From Pandoraea horticolens (GTDB lineage: Bacteria > Pseudomonadota > Gammaproteobacteria > Burkholderiales > Burkholderiaceae): a stretch of DNA of 64,000 nt. The first letter of the stretch is position 1. Each line of letters begins with the position of its first letter. The stretch is taken from assembly GCF_902459555.1 (NCBI RefSeq), contig NZ_CABPSM010000022.1:1-64000 (forward strand), in the 5' to 3' direction. Positions 51,928 to 60,031 of this stretch are shown here, in pieces. A program made the translations under genes and the position numbers. The notes beneath the pieces were generated by a model. That model was not told the origin of the DNA. It saw only the letters and a program-made list of their open reading frames with translations, and did not search any database.

Positions 51928-52862
51928 ACGCCGCGACGTCTAGGCCATCGGGCGTCCCCGCCGTGCCGGACACGAATGCGACTGCTGCGGTTTCACCCGA
52001 GATCGCCAGCCAGCGGCGGGCCGCCTGGGCGCTGGTCATGCCGGCGACGATTTATTTCCTCGTGCTGCTGGCGGTGCCGCTCGTACTGACGTTCGTGCTG
52101 AGCCTGCATGGTTTCGACCCGAATCTGGGCGGGATACTGCCGACAATCTCGTTGCAGCACTACGTCGACATTCTGACGGACAGCTATTTCTACGAGATAT
52201 TCCTGCGCACGTTGCTGCTGTCCGTTGGTGTGACGCTGCTGTGTGTGCTGGTCGGCGTGCCCGAGGCGTATTTCCTGTTCCGCATGCGCGATCCGTGGCG
52301 CTCGCTCTGTCTGGTGCTGGTGCTCGGGCCGCTGCTGATCTCGGTCGTCGTGCGCACGCTCGGCTGGTCGATCCTGCTGGGGCGTGAAGGCCTGGTGAAC
52401 ACGGTGCTCGTGAAGTTGGGGCTCGTCGATCATCCGCTGCAGATGCTCTTCACGATGGGCGCGGTCACGGTGGCGCTTGTCCACGTGCTCGTGCCGCTCA
52501 TGGTGCTGTCGGTGTGGACTTCGCTCACCCGGCTCGACCCGGCGGTGGCGCACGCCGCGCGCTCGCTCGGTGCGGGACGTGCGACGGTGATGTGGCGCGT
52601 GGTGCTGCCGCAGATCACGCCGGGCATTCTCTCGGGCAGCCTGATCGTGTTCGCACTGACGGCGAGCGCCTTCGCCACCCCTGCGCTCATTGGCGGGCGC
52701 CGCCTGAAAGTCGTGGCGACCACGGCTTACGACGAATTTCTCGGCACGCTGAACTGGCCGCTGGGCGCTGCCATCGCCATCGTGCTGCTGATCGTCAATG
52801 TAGCCATCATCAGCGGGTACAACCGCGCACTCGAGAAGCGCTTCACGCGCCGTCTCGGCTGA
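51924..52862 (+). CDS. ABC importer permease 1 (PotB-like)
   Basis: 312-aa inner-membrane permease with six TM helices preceded by about 35 cytoplasmic residues. The coupling EAA-like loop is HAARSLGAGRATVMWRVVLPQITPGILSG (about 210-238). Overlaps the ATPase stop by 4 nt and precedes permease 2 by 12 nt. Confidence 0.93.
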   Translation: MNAATSRPSGVPAVPDTNATAAVSPEIASQRRAAWALVMPATIYFLVLLAVPLVLTFVLSLHGFDPNLGGILPTISLQHYVDILTDSYFYEIFLRTLLLSVGVTLLCVLVGVPEAYFLFRMRDPWRSLCLVLVLGPLLISVVVRTLGWSILLGREGLVNTVLVKLGLVDHPLQMLFTMGAVTVALVHVLVPLMVLSVWTSLTRLDPAVAHAARSLGAGRATVMWRVVLPQITPGILSGSLIVFALTASAFATPALIGGRRLKVVATTAYDEFLGTLNWPLGAAIAIVLLIVNVAIISGYNRALEKRFTRRLG

Positions 52863-52874
52863 GGAGGAGGGCAT

Positions 52875-53690
52875 ATGAATCGGCAAGATCCTCAGTACGA
52901 TCGTAACGGTGCGGCGGCGCTCGCGTTCCATGTGCTGTTCCTCGTCTTCATCCTCGCGCCGCTGGTCGTGGTGTGTCTGGTCGCGTTCACGCCGGACAAC
53001 TTCCTGTCGATTCCGACGGCGCACTTTTCACTGCGTTGGTTTTCGTCGTTGATGAGCGACGAGGACTTCCAGTCGGCGCTGCGCACAAGTCTGTGGCTGG
53101 GCGTGACGTCGGCCAGCGTGTCGACGGCGTTGGCGGTGCCCACGGCGATGGGGCTGGCACGCTACCGGTTCCCGGGGCGGGATGCGATCAATTCATTCTT
53201 GCTCTCGCCGTTGATGATTCCGCCGGTGGTATTGGGCATTGCCTTCCTGCGGCTGTTCACGCTGCTCGACATGGGCGGATCGTTCGTGAGCCTCGTGGCT
53301 TGCCATGCGCTACTGATTTTCCCGTACGCGCTGCGCCTTATCATGTCGGCGCTCGTCGGGCAGGCCGATGAGGCGGAGCGTGCAGCGCGCTCGCTCGGCG
53401 CAGGACGCTGGACGACATTTCGCCGTATCACGCTGCCGGCGATTCTGCCGGGGGTGGCGGGCGGCTGGGTGCTGGCGTTCATCAACAGTTTCGACGAGCT
53501 CACGGCCACGATCTTCGTCACGTCGCCCACGACGATCACGCTGCCGGTGCGCATCTACATGAACATGAGCGAGACGGTCGATCCGAGTGTGGCGGCGATC
53601 TCGACGCTGCTTATCGGGCTGACGCTGGCGGTGATGCTGCTGCTCGATCGCATTTATGGGCTGAACAAGGTTCTGGTTGGAAATCACTAA
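52875..53690 (+). CDS. ABC importer permease 2 (PotC-like)
   Basis: 271-aa permease with six TM helices and coupling loop ERAARSLGAGRWTTFRRITLPAILPGVAGG (about 170-198). A strong GAGGAGGAGGG lies before the ATG. Forms the heterodimeric pore with permease 1. The FAD-enzyme gene begins three nt after its stop. Confidence 0.93.
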   Translation: MNRQDPQYDRNGAAALAFHVLFLVFILAPLVVVCLVAFTPDNFLSIPTAHFSLRWFSSLMSDEDFQSALRTSLWLGVTSASVSTALAVPTAMGLARYRFPGRDAINSFLLSPLMIPPVVLGIAFLRLFTLLDMGGSFVSLVACHALLIFPYALRLIMSALVGQADEAERAARSLGAGRWTTFRRITLPAILPGVAGGWVLAFINSFDELTATIFVTSPTTITLPVRIYMNMSETVDPSVAAISTLLIGLTLAVMLLLDRIYGLNKVLVGNH

Positions 53691-53693
53691 AAC

Positions 53694-54794
53694 ATGCAAA
53701 AGACATACGATATCGCCGTCATAGGCGGTGGCCTCGTCGGCATGGCGATTGCCTACGGGCTCGCCAAACGCGGACAACGCGTCGTCGTTTGCGATGGCGA
53801 AGATAATTCGCTGCGTGCCGCACGCGGCAACTTCGGATTGGTCTGGGTGCAGGGTAAAGGCAGTACCTGCACGGACTATGCACGCTGGTCGTTGCACTCA
53901 GCCAACACATGGCAGGGCTTTGCCGACGAGCTGTTCGTGCGCACTGGCGTGCCTGTCGGCTTTCAGCGGCCCGGTGGCTTCAACATCGCGCAAACACCGG
54001 AGGAACTGGCGGTCAAGGTCGAAAGCATGCGCAAGTTGCAGGAAGCCGAGCCTGCGCTGGTGTACGAGGTGCTCGATCATGACGCGCTGGCCGAGCGCCT
54101 GCCGGCAATCGGTCCCGACGTGGCGGGCGGCATTTATTCCCCGAACGACGGTCACGTCAGCCCGCTGTACACGTTGCGCGCACTGTTCGCCGCATTTGAA
54201 CAGGCGGGCGGCGAGTATGCGCCGAACGGGCGCGTGACCGACATTCGTCAGGTCGGCAGCGCGTTTCGCGTGAGCACGGGCGATACGTCGTTCGACGCCG
54301 GGCGCGTAGTGCTTGCCGCCGGTCTCGGCAATCGCGATCTCGCGCCGATGGTGGGACTGAGCGCTCCGGTCAAGCCGCTGCGCGGCCAGATTCTCGTGAC
54401 CGAGCGCGTCAAACCGTTTCTCTCGTACCCCACGATCTATGTGCGTCAAACCGTCGAGGGTTCGGTGATGCTCGGCGACTCGGCCGAAGACGTGGGCTTC
54501 AACGATGGCGTGACACCGGACGTGCTCGCGGATATCGCGCGGCGTGGCATCGCGCCGTTCCCTTTGCTAAAGAACGTGCGCGTGGTGCGCGCCTGGGGGG
54601 CATTGCGCGTAATGACGGCCGACGGTCTGCCGATCTACGAGGCCTCCGAGGCTTGCCCGGGCGCGTTCCTCGCGACCTGCCACAGCGGTGTGACGCTGGC
54701 CGCTGCCCATTGTGAAACCATCGCGCCATGGATTCTCGGCGCGCCGCGTCCCGCGCTTCTGGATCATTTCTATGCCAAACGTTTCGCTGCTTAA
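53694..54794 (+). CDS. FAD-dependent amino/imino acid dehydrogenase subunit (OoxB/HcnC/LhpB-like)
   Basis: 366-aa DAO-fold oxidoreductase. Rossmann FAD site DIAVIGGGLVGMAIAYGLAKRG (6-27); RGNFGLVWVQGKG, LPAIGPDVAGGIYSPNDGHVSPLYTLRAL and GALRVMTADGLPIY are typical of the beta subunit in three-component dehydrogenases (HcnABC hydrogen cyanide synthase, OoxAB opine oxidase, LhpBEF D-hydroxyproline dehydrogenase). It oxidises a C-N bond to an imine. Directly followed by the ferredoxin-like and alpha subunits. The substrate is unknown, but the linked importer suggests an opine, D-amino acid or N-alkyl amino acid. Confidence 0.88.
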   Translation: MQKTYDIAVIGGGLVGMAIAYGLAKRGQRVVVCDGEDNSLRAARGNFGLVWVQGKGSTCTDYARWSLHSANTWQGFADELFVRTGVPVGFQRPGGFNIAQTPEELAVKVESMRKLQEAEPALVYEVLDHDALAERLPAIGPDVAGGIYSPNDGHVSPLYTLRALFAAFEQAGGEYAPNGRVTDIRQVGSAFRVSTGDTSFDAGRVVLAAGLGNRDLAPMVGLSAPVKPLRGQILVTERVKPFLSYPTIYVRQTVEGSVMLGDSAEDVGFNDGVTPDVLADIARRGIAPFPLLKNVRVVRAWGALRVMTADGLPIYEASEACPGAFLATCHSGVTLAAAHCETIAPWILGAPRPALLDHFYAKRFAA

Positions 54795-55080
54795 GTCGCT
54801 GGCGCGCAAGGATAGCGCGACGGTACGGATGTTCATCGAGGGCACCCCGGTCGACGTACCGACCGACATGAATGTGGCCGCCGCCTTGCTTTTGGCGGGC
54901 GTGACGGCTTGCCGGACCACGCCCGTGACGGGCAGCGAGCGTGCGCCGTTCTGCATGATGGGCGTGTGTTTCGACTGTCTCGTGGAGATCGACGGTGTGC
55001 CGAACCGGCAGGGGTGCATGACGCCCGTGCGTGAGGGCATGCGGGTGCGTCGAATGGATGGTGCGAGGAGTGTGGCATGA
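54772..55080 (+). CDS. [2Fe-2S] ferredoxin-like small subunit (HcnA/LhpE-like)
   Basis: 102-aa protein with a plant-type-like [2Fe-2S] pattern: Cys61, Cys66, Cys69 and Cys82 (CMMGVCFDCLVEIDG...GCMTPV). As in HcnA and the gamma subunit of D-hydroxyproline dehydrogenase, it passes electrons within the heterotrimer. ATG 54772 (MPNVSLLKSLARKD) overlaps the end of the FAD subunit by 23 nt, and its own stop overlaps the alpha subunit by 4 nt, so the three are translationally coupled. Confidence 0.87.
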   Translation: MPNVSLLKSLARKDSATVRMFIEGTPVDVPTDMNVAAALLLAGVTACRTTPVTGSERAPFCMMGVCFDCLVEIDGVPNRQGCMTPVREGMRVRRMDGARSVA

Positions 55081-56510
55081 GCACGAAGATCGTGGATTTG
55101 TTGGTGATTGGTGCCGGCCCCGCAGGGTTGGCGGCGGCATTGGAGGCAAAGCGTCACGGGCTTGCACCGCTGGTGGTCGATGAAAACGGGTTACCCGGTG
55201 GTCAGATCTATCGCAACGTCAGCCGCTCGCCACTGGCCGACCCAGCGGTGCTCGGGCCGGACTATCTGCGTGGACGTGCGCTCGTCGATGCGTTCACCGA
55301 CGCCGGCATCGCCTATTGGCCGCAGACGCTCGCCTGGCAGATCGGCGGGGACAGACGGGTGTCCGTTACGCGGCAGGGCGCGGGCGGCGGAACGCTGCAA
55401 ATCGAAGCCGGCGCCATCGTGCTTGCGAGCGGTGCGCAGGAGCGGCCGTTCCCGATTCCCGGTTGGACGCTGCCCGGTGTCATGGGCGTGGGCGCGGCGC
55501 AAACGCTGCTCAAGGCGTCGGCGCTGGTGCCCGATTCGCCTGCGGTGCTGGCCGGGTGTGGCCCGTTGCTCTATCTGTTTGCGTGGCAACTCATCAATGC
55601 CGGTGTTCCAGTGCGTGCCATTCTCGATACGGCCGAACTCAGCGGGCGACGCGACGCCTTGCGTCACGCAGGCGGGGCCTTGCGGGCGCCGTCGTACCTG
55701 ATGAAGGGTTTCAAGCTGCTGCGTGCGATTCGTGCAGCGGGTGTGCAGCACGTCAAGCATGTCGAGGCGTTGCGTGTGATCGGTTCCACGCAGGCCGAAG
55801 GCATCGAGTATGTCGTGGCTGGCCGCACGGCGCGCATCGACACGGCGCTGGTGCTGCTGCATCAGGGCGTGATTCCGAATACGCAGGTCACGCGCTCGAT
55901 CGGTTGCGAGCACGAGTGGGACGAGGCGCAGTTGTGCTGGCGTCCGAAGACCGATGCCTGGGGCGAGACGAGTCTGCCGGGCATTTTCGTGGCCGGTGAC
56001 GGCGCGGGGATTGGCGGGGCGCTGGCCGCAGAGCCGTCGGGGCGGCTTGCGGCCGTGCAGGCCGCCGTGAAGCTTGGCAAGCTCGACAACGCGAAGCGCG
56101 ACTCTCGCGCGCTTTCCCTGCGCCGCGAGCTGTCGGCGCACACGGCGATTCGACCGTTTCTCGACGCGCTGTACCGGCCGGCCCAGGCCTTCCGCGCACC
56201 GGCAGACGACGGCACCATCGTGTGCCGTTGCGAAGAGGTGACGGCGGGAGACGTGCGCCGCATGGCGGGGCTGGGCTGTGTCGGCCCGAACCAGACGAAG
56301 AGTTTTTCGCGTTGCGGCATGGGCCCGTGTCAGGGCCGCTTCTGCGGCCTGACGGTCGCGGAGCTGCTGGCGCAAGCCCAGGGCTGCGCGGTGCCGGAAG
56401 TCGGTTACTACCGGATCCGTCCGCCGATCAAGCCGGTCACGCTGGGCGAGTTGGCCACCGCGGTCGAGGCCCCCGAATTCCTGAGCGAGCGCGCAGGCTT
56501 CCCCAAGTAG
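55077..56510 (+). CDS. FAD/NAD(P)-type alpha subunit with BFD-like [2Fe-2S] domain (OoxA/HcnB-like)
   Basis: 477-aa pyridine-nucleotide-disulphide-oxidoreductase-fold protein. Dinucleotide site VDLLVIGAGPAGLAAALEAKRHG (6-28); ASGAQERPFPIPGWTLPGVMGVGAAQTLLK in the middle; a C-terminal BFD-like domain with Cys383, Cys385, Cys413 and Cys418 (CRCEE...CGMGPCQGRFC). This layout matches HcnB/OoxA/LhpF, the electron-accepting subunit that passes electrons on to the respiratory chain. The redox disulfide of true glutathione-reductase homologues is absent, as expected for this family. Confidence 0.9.
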   Translation: MSTKIVDLLVIGAGPAGLAAALEAKRHGLAPLVVDENGLPGGQIYRNVSRSPLADPAVLGPDYLRGRALVDAFTDAGIAYWPQTLAWQIGGDRRVSVTRQGAGGGTLQIEAGAIVLASGAQERPFPIPGWTLPGVMGVGAAQTLLKASALVPDSPAVLAGCGPLLYLFAWQLINAGVPVRAILDTAELSGRRDALRHAGGALRAPSYLMKGFKLLRAIRAAGVQHVKHVEALRVIGSTQAEGIEYVVAGRTARIDTALVLLHQGVIPNTQVTRSIGCEHEWDEAQLCWRPKTDAWGETSLPGIFVAGDGAGIGGALAAEPSGRLAAVQAAVKLGKLDNAKRDSRALSLRRELSAHTAIRPFLDALYRPAQAFRAPADDGTIVCRCEEVTAGDVRRMAGLGCVGPNQTKSFSRCGMGPCQGRFCGLTVAELLAQAQGCAVPEVGYYRIRPPIKPVTLGELATAVEAPEFLSERAGFPK

Positions 56511-56568
56511 GTGAGGTGGGCTCGCGCCTCTCACCTGCTTCTTTTTATTCTCTTTGGAGACGTGGTTA

Positions 56569-56925
56569 ATGAGCGATATTCAACGCCATCACACGAATGC
56601 ACGGATGAGCCGTGTCGTGGTGCATAACGGAACGATCTACATCGGCGGCCAGACGGCCGACGATCGCAGTCAGGACATCACCGGGCAGACGCAGCAGGTG
56701 CTCGCGAAGATCGACGGGTATCTGAAGGATGCCGGTATCGATAAGTCGCGTCTGCTGTCGGCACAGGTCTGGCTCAAGGACATCGAGTCCGATTTCGCCG
56801 GCATGAACGCCGTGTGGGACGCCTGGACGAGCCCGGGCAATACACCCACGCGTGCCACCGTCGAGTCGCGTCTGGCGGCCGCCGACCTGCTCGTAGAGAT
56901 TGCCGTGATTGCCGCCGCGAAGTAA
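56569..56925 (+). CDS. RidA-family imine/enamine deaminase
   Basis: 118-aa Rid-family protein. MSRVVVHNGTIYIGGQTADD, TQQVLAKIDGYLKDAGIDKSRLLSAQVWLKDI and TPTRATVESRLAAADLLVEIAVIAA; Arg103 in the PTRATVESRLA segment occupies the place of the RidA catalytic Arg. TTGGAGA eight bases before ATG 56569 favours this start over 56554. Last gene of the importer-dehydrogenase operon, where it would hydrolyse the imine made by the three-subunit enzyme. A terminator follows at 56956-56983. Confidence 0.9.
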   Translation: MSDIQRHHTNARMSRVVVHNGTIYIGGQTADDRSQDITGQTQQVLAKIDGYLKDAGIDKSRLLSAQVWLKDIESDFAGMNAVWDAWTSPGNTPTRATVESRLAAADLLVEIAVIAAAK

Positions 56926-56955
56926 TCGGCAACACCGAACGTCGTTTGCATTTTG

Positions 56956-56983
56956 GGCCCGCGATTGTCCGCGGGCCTTTTTT
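56956..56983 (+). terminator. Intrinsic terminator of the importer-dehydrogenase operon
   Basis: Perfect 8-bp arms (56956-56963 and 56970-56977), 6-nt loop, six T residues to 56983; 30 nt after the RidA stop. Confidence 0.92.
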
Positions 56984-57153
56984 ATGAGGCGTGCCCCCTG
57001 AATTTCGTGATGCTCAGGTAAATGCATTGGTGAATTTAATACGTTCGTTGGTTGACGTTGTGCATGGTTCGAGAGAAGGTGGCACAGGCATAATGCGCAG
57101 GCCGCCAGGCGAAGCCACTTTCCTAAACCGATGACGCCTCAGACGTTGGCGAA

Positions 57154-58254
57154 ATGACGGACCAATCGACAGACCAGGCCACACGTTCCAAATCTCAAAG
57201 GGGACGAGACTTCTCGCGTCGTGTGCTAGGCCTGCGCAGTCTGGGCTGCGCGCTGAGCGCCATCGCCGTTTTCACGGTGTTTCAATATACGGGCGCGTCG
57301 CACCTCGCCTATGGCGTGTGGGCCCTCAACGCCTTCCTCTGGCCGGCCTTTGCCCATGTCATCGCCATGTCGGCGGCCGATCCGGTCGCGGCGGAGCGTC
57401 GCAACCTGTTGTGCGATTCCGCATTCGGCGGGGGCTGGGTGGTGGCGATGCACTTCAGCGGCGTACCGTCGGCCGTGCTGATCTCGGTGTTGCTGATGCA
57501 CAATGCGTCGGCAGGGGGCTACCGGCTGCTGCGCGATGGCATTCTGAGCATGATGGCCGGCGGCGTACTTACCGGCACCATCATCGGTTTCGTGTTCAAG
57601 ACCGAGATCGAATTCCCGGAGTTGCTGGCGAGCCTGCCGCTGCTGCTGATCTATCCGACGCTCGTCGGGATGACCAGCTTTCGGCTGGCGAAGCGGCTTT
57701 CGAAAAGTGAGCGCGCATTACGCCGGATCAGCGATCAGGACGATCTGACGTCGCTGCTCAATCGCCGATCGTGGATGCGGGCGTTGACGAGTTGCTATGC
57801 CGACAAACGGACCGGCAGGTCAGGGACGGCAAGCATTGCGCTGATCGATATCGATGGGTTCAAGGAGATCAACGACCTCCATGGGCATCTCCAGGGCGAT
57901 TCGCTGATTCGAATTCTCTCCGATGTGTTGTCGAGAGAATTGGGCCGTCACGACGTGATCGGCCGTTACGGCGGTGACGAGTTCTGCGTGCTGTTCGACG
58001 GGCAAGCCGCCGAGAAGGCGCGCAAGAAGCTGGAGCGGGTGTGTGCAGTGTTTGCCGAAGCCACCCGGGGGCTCGACACGTCTGGCAGCGTTACCCTGAG
58101 CGTTGGTGTCGCCAATTTCGACGGGGATCTCGTCTCGCCGACTGCTTGGCTGGCACTGGCCGACGGCGCACTCTACTCGGCCAAACGCTCGGGAAAGGAC
58201 TGTGTCGTGATTGCGCGTGCCGGCAGCAGTTTCGAAGGGGCGGTGCTCAGGTAA
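57154..58254 (+). CDS. MASE2-GGDEF diguanylate cyclase
   Basis: 366-aa membrane cyclase. The N-terminal MASE2 sensor (about 20-180) has about five TM helices and resembles that of DgcC/AdrA. GGDEF domain about 205-360 with DDLTSLLNRRSW, LIDIDGFKEINDLHGHLQGD (metal Asp) and the active-site GGDEF at 273-277 (RYGGDEFCVLF). The product inhibition I-site RxxD is not intact: the position nine before the first Gly is Gly (GRHD), so feedback inhibition may be lost. It makes c-di-GMP and thereby likely affects biofilm or exopolysaccharide. Confidence 0.92.
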   Translation: MTDQSTDQATRSKSQRGRDFSRRVLGLRSLGCALSAIAVFTVFQYTGASHLAYGVWALNAFLWPAFAHVIAMSAADPVAAERRNLLCDSAFGGGWVVAMHFSGVPSAVLISVLLMHNASAGGYRLLRDGILSMMAGGVLTGTIIGFVFKTEIEFPELLASLPLLLIYPTLVGMTSFRLAKRLSKSERALRRISDQDDLTSLLNRRSWMRALTSCYADKRTGRSGTASIALIDIDGFKEINDLHGHLQGDSLIRILSDVLSRELGRHDVIGRYGGDEFCVLFDGQAAEKARKKLERVCAVFAEATRGLDTSGSVTLSVGVANFDGDLVSPTAWLALADGALYSAKRSGKDCVVIARAGSSFEGAVLR

Positions 58255-58293
58255 CGTCGCGGCGCCTATGGGTGGCGGGGCGGCGCTCGCCGA

Positions 58294-58911
58294 TCAGGCG
58301 GCAGGCCCGCACCCGAGCCTGCCTTCCAGCGCGGCCTTCACCTCGGACCACTCGTCGTCGATGATGCTAAAGCGCACCGAGTTGCGCTTGCGCCCGTCGG
58401 GCATGATGCGTTCGTGACGAACGATGCCCTCCTGCTTGGCACCGATGCGCAGGATGGCGGCTCTGGACTTCTCGTTCAGTTCGTCGGTCGTGAATTGCAC
58501 GCGAACGCATTGCAGCGTCTCGAACGCGAACGTGAGCAGGAGATACTTGGCTTCGGTGTTGATGCTCGATCGTTGGACGGACTCGCTCAGCCACGTATGG
58601 CCGATCTCCAGCTTTCGGTGGGTCCGGTCGATCTTCCAGAACCGGGTGCTGCCGAAGACCTTCCCGGTCGCTCTCGACACGATCACGAACGGTATGACCG
58701 TGCCGTCTTCGCGGCCCTGCAAAGCCTTGTCGACGTAACTATCGACCGTCTCCGGACCCGGCACGACAGTGACTTTCAAATTCCACAGTTCACCGTCCGT
58801 GGCTGCGGCGAGAAGCGCCGGTGCGTGGCGGGCTTCGAGGGGATGGAGTTCGACGCTGCTGCCAACCAGCGTGGGCCGCATTGCGTCAGGCTTGGGATCG
58901 GTCGAGGACAT
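58294..58911 (-). CDS. GNAT-family N-acetyltransferase (RimJ/RimL-like)
   Basis: 205-aa acetyltransferase. Begins with the standard GSSVELHPLEARHAPALL segment; GSTRFWKIDRTHRKLEIGHTWLSESVQRSSINTEAKYLLLTFAFETL and VQFTTDELNEKSRAAILRIGAKQEGIVRHERIMPDGRKRN are the RimJ/YdaF-type core with the acetyl-CoA region. Substrate unknown. ATG 58911 (MSSTDPKPDA) is a reasonable start; the frame runs to 58944. Convergent with the cyclase gene, 39 nt apart. Confidence 0.87.
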   Translation of the reverse strand: MSSTDPKPDAMRPTLVGSSVELHPLEARHAPALLAAATDGELWNLKVTVVPGPETVDSYVDKALQGREDGTVIPFVIVSRATGKVFGSTRFWKIDRTHRKLEIGHTWLSESVQRSSINTEAKYLLLTFAFETLQCVRVQFTTDELNEKSRAAILRIGAKQEGIVRHERIMPDGRKRNSVRFSIIDDEWSEVKAALEGRLGCGPAA

Positions 58912-59025
58912 GGGGACGCGCTCGGGTGACGGGACTGCCTGCAAAACGTCGATTTTGCCCTGAGTGCCCTACGGCGACAAGATAATGGCCGTTGACCGTG
59001 GGCCGCAGGTAATGCGCCGCCGCGC

Positions 59026-59697
59026 CTACATCCCGAATTCGCGCAACCCCTCCAGATCGAGAATCGTCAGCACGCCATAGTCCACCTTCACCAGTCCGGC
59101 TTGCTCCAACACCTTGAGCGCGAGGTTGACACGCTGACGCGACACGCCGGCGAGATAACTCAGTTCTTCCTGCGAAATCTGCACGGTGTTGTCGTCGGAG
59201 GGGTACAGGTTCGGATTGAACATCGACGAGAGCGAACGCGCGACACGGGCATCGGTGTCGAGCAAGCGTTCGTGCTCGACGGCGGCAATGAACTGACCGA
59301 GACGTTCATTGAGCTGAAGCGTCAGAAAGCGGTTGAACGGAATGCTGGTATCGAGCAACCAGTCGAAGGTGGCAATCGGCATGTGAGCGACGACCGAGTC
59401 GCGCAGCGCCATCACGTCGTATTTCCGGATCTCGCGCTTGAGTACCGACCCTTCGCCGAACCATGCGCCCGCAGGTACGCCCGTAAACGTCACGGACTTT
59501 CCGCTGGCCGACGCCGTCGCAATCTTCACCAAACCTTCGATGACACCGAACCAGGCGTGCGTGGGGTCGCCCTTGCGGCACACGTAGCCGCCGTTCTCGA
59601 CAGGCCGCACCTGAATTTCCGCCACCACGCGTTCGCGCTGTGCTGGCGTCAGTCCTTGCGCCCATACGCTGCGCTGCAACAGGGTTTCGAGCGACAT
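59026..59697 (-). CDS. Crp/Fnr-family transcriptional regulator
   Basis: 223-aa regulator: cyclic-nucleotide-binding-like N-terminal domain (about 15-125; KGDPTHAWFGVIEGLVKI and GVPAGAWFGEGSVLK), dimerisation helix (about 126-150) and Crp-type winged HTH (about 170-215; ISQEELSYLAGVSRQRVNLALKVLEQAGLVKV). It has none of the N-terminal cysteine cluster of FNR and the cAMP-contact Arg/Ser set is not obvious, so the effector is unknown. Divergent from the acyl-CoA ligase/liv operon, with a palindrome at 59716-59733 just upstream of its start. Confidence 0.9.
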   Translation of the reverse strand: MSLETLLQRSVWAQGLTPAQRERVVAEIQVRPVENGGYVCRKGDPTHAWFGVIEGLVKIATASASGKSVTFTGVPAGAWFGEGSVLKREIRKYDVMALRDSVVAHMPIATFDWLLDTSIPFNRFLTLQLNERLGQFIAAVEHERLLDTDARVARSLSSMFNPNLYPSDDNTVQISQEELSYLAGVSRQRVNLALKVLEQAGLVKVDYGVLTILDLEGLREFGM

Positions 59698-60031
59698 ATA
59701 GGGATTTTCCCTTGATTGTCATCCGGGTGACAAATCCGCCGTGAGCCATGAGGTATCTTCGCCTTGCCTGGCAGCGCCGAGACAAGCATTCATGGCGGTT
59801 CGTACACGACGCCGAAGCACAAGTATAGAAGCTGCCGACTGCCGGGCATAGCCGTTGTCGCTCCGTATTGCAGACTTTCGCAGACTCAAGCAGGTCACCG
59901 AATAAAAGCGTCGTTCGGAGACGCGACTCGCAATAAAGAACTAGAGAGCGTGCCACACGCACGCGCGCCGACCGAGCCACGCCACTTCCCCTCGACAACC
60001 GTCGAATCGTGGCGAGACACAGGAGACAGGC
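59698..60031. other. Divergent promoter region, Crp/Fnr gene to acyl-CoA ligase operon
   Basis: 334 nt without an ORF. It contains the inverted repeat at 59716-59733; no second strong palindrome, terminator or sigma-54 element was seen. Confidence 0.6.
59716..59733. promoter_or_regulatory. Crp/Fnr-type palindrome TTGTCA-N6-TGACAA
   Basis: Perfect 6-bp arms with a 6-nt spacer, 19 nt upstream of the Crp/Fnr-family start codon. The total length and TGAC-type half-site fit Crp/Fnr-family operators, so autoregulation is likely; it could also control the divergent operon from about 300 nt away. Confidence 0.65.
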
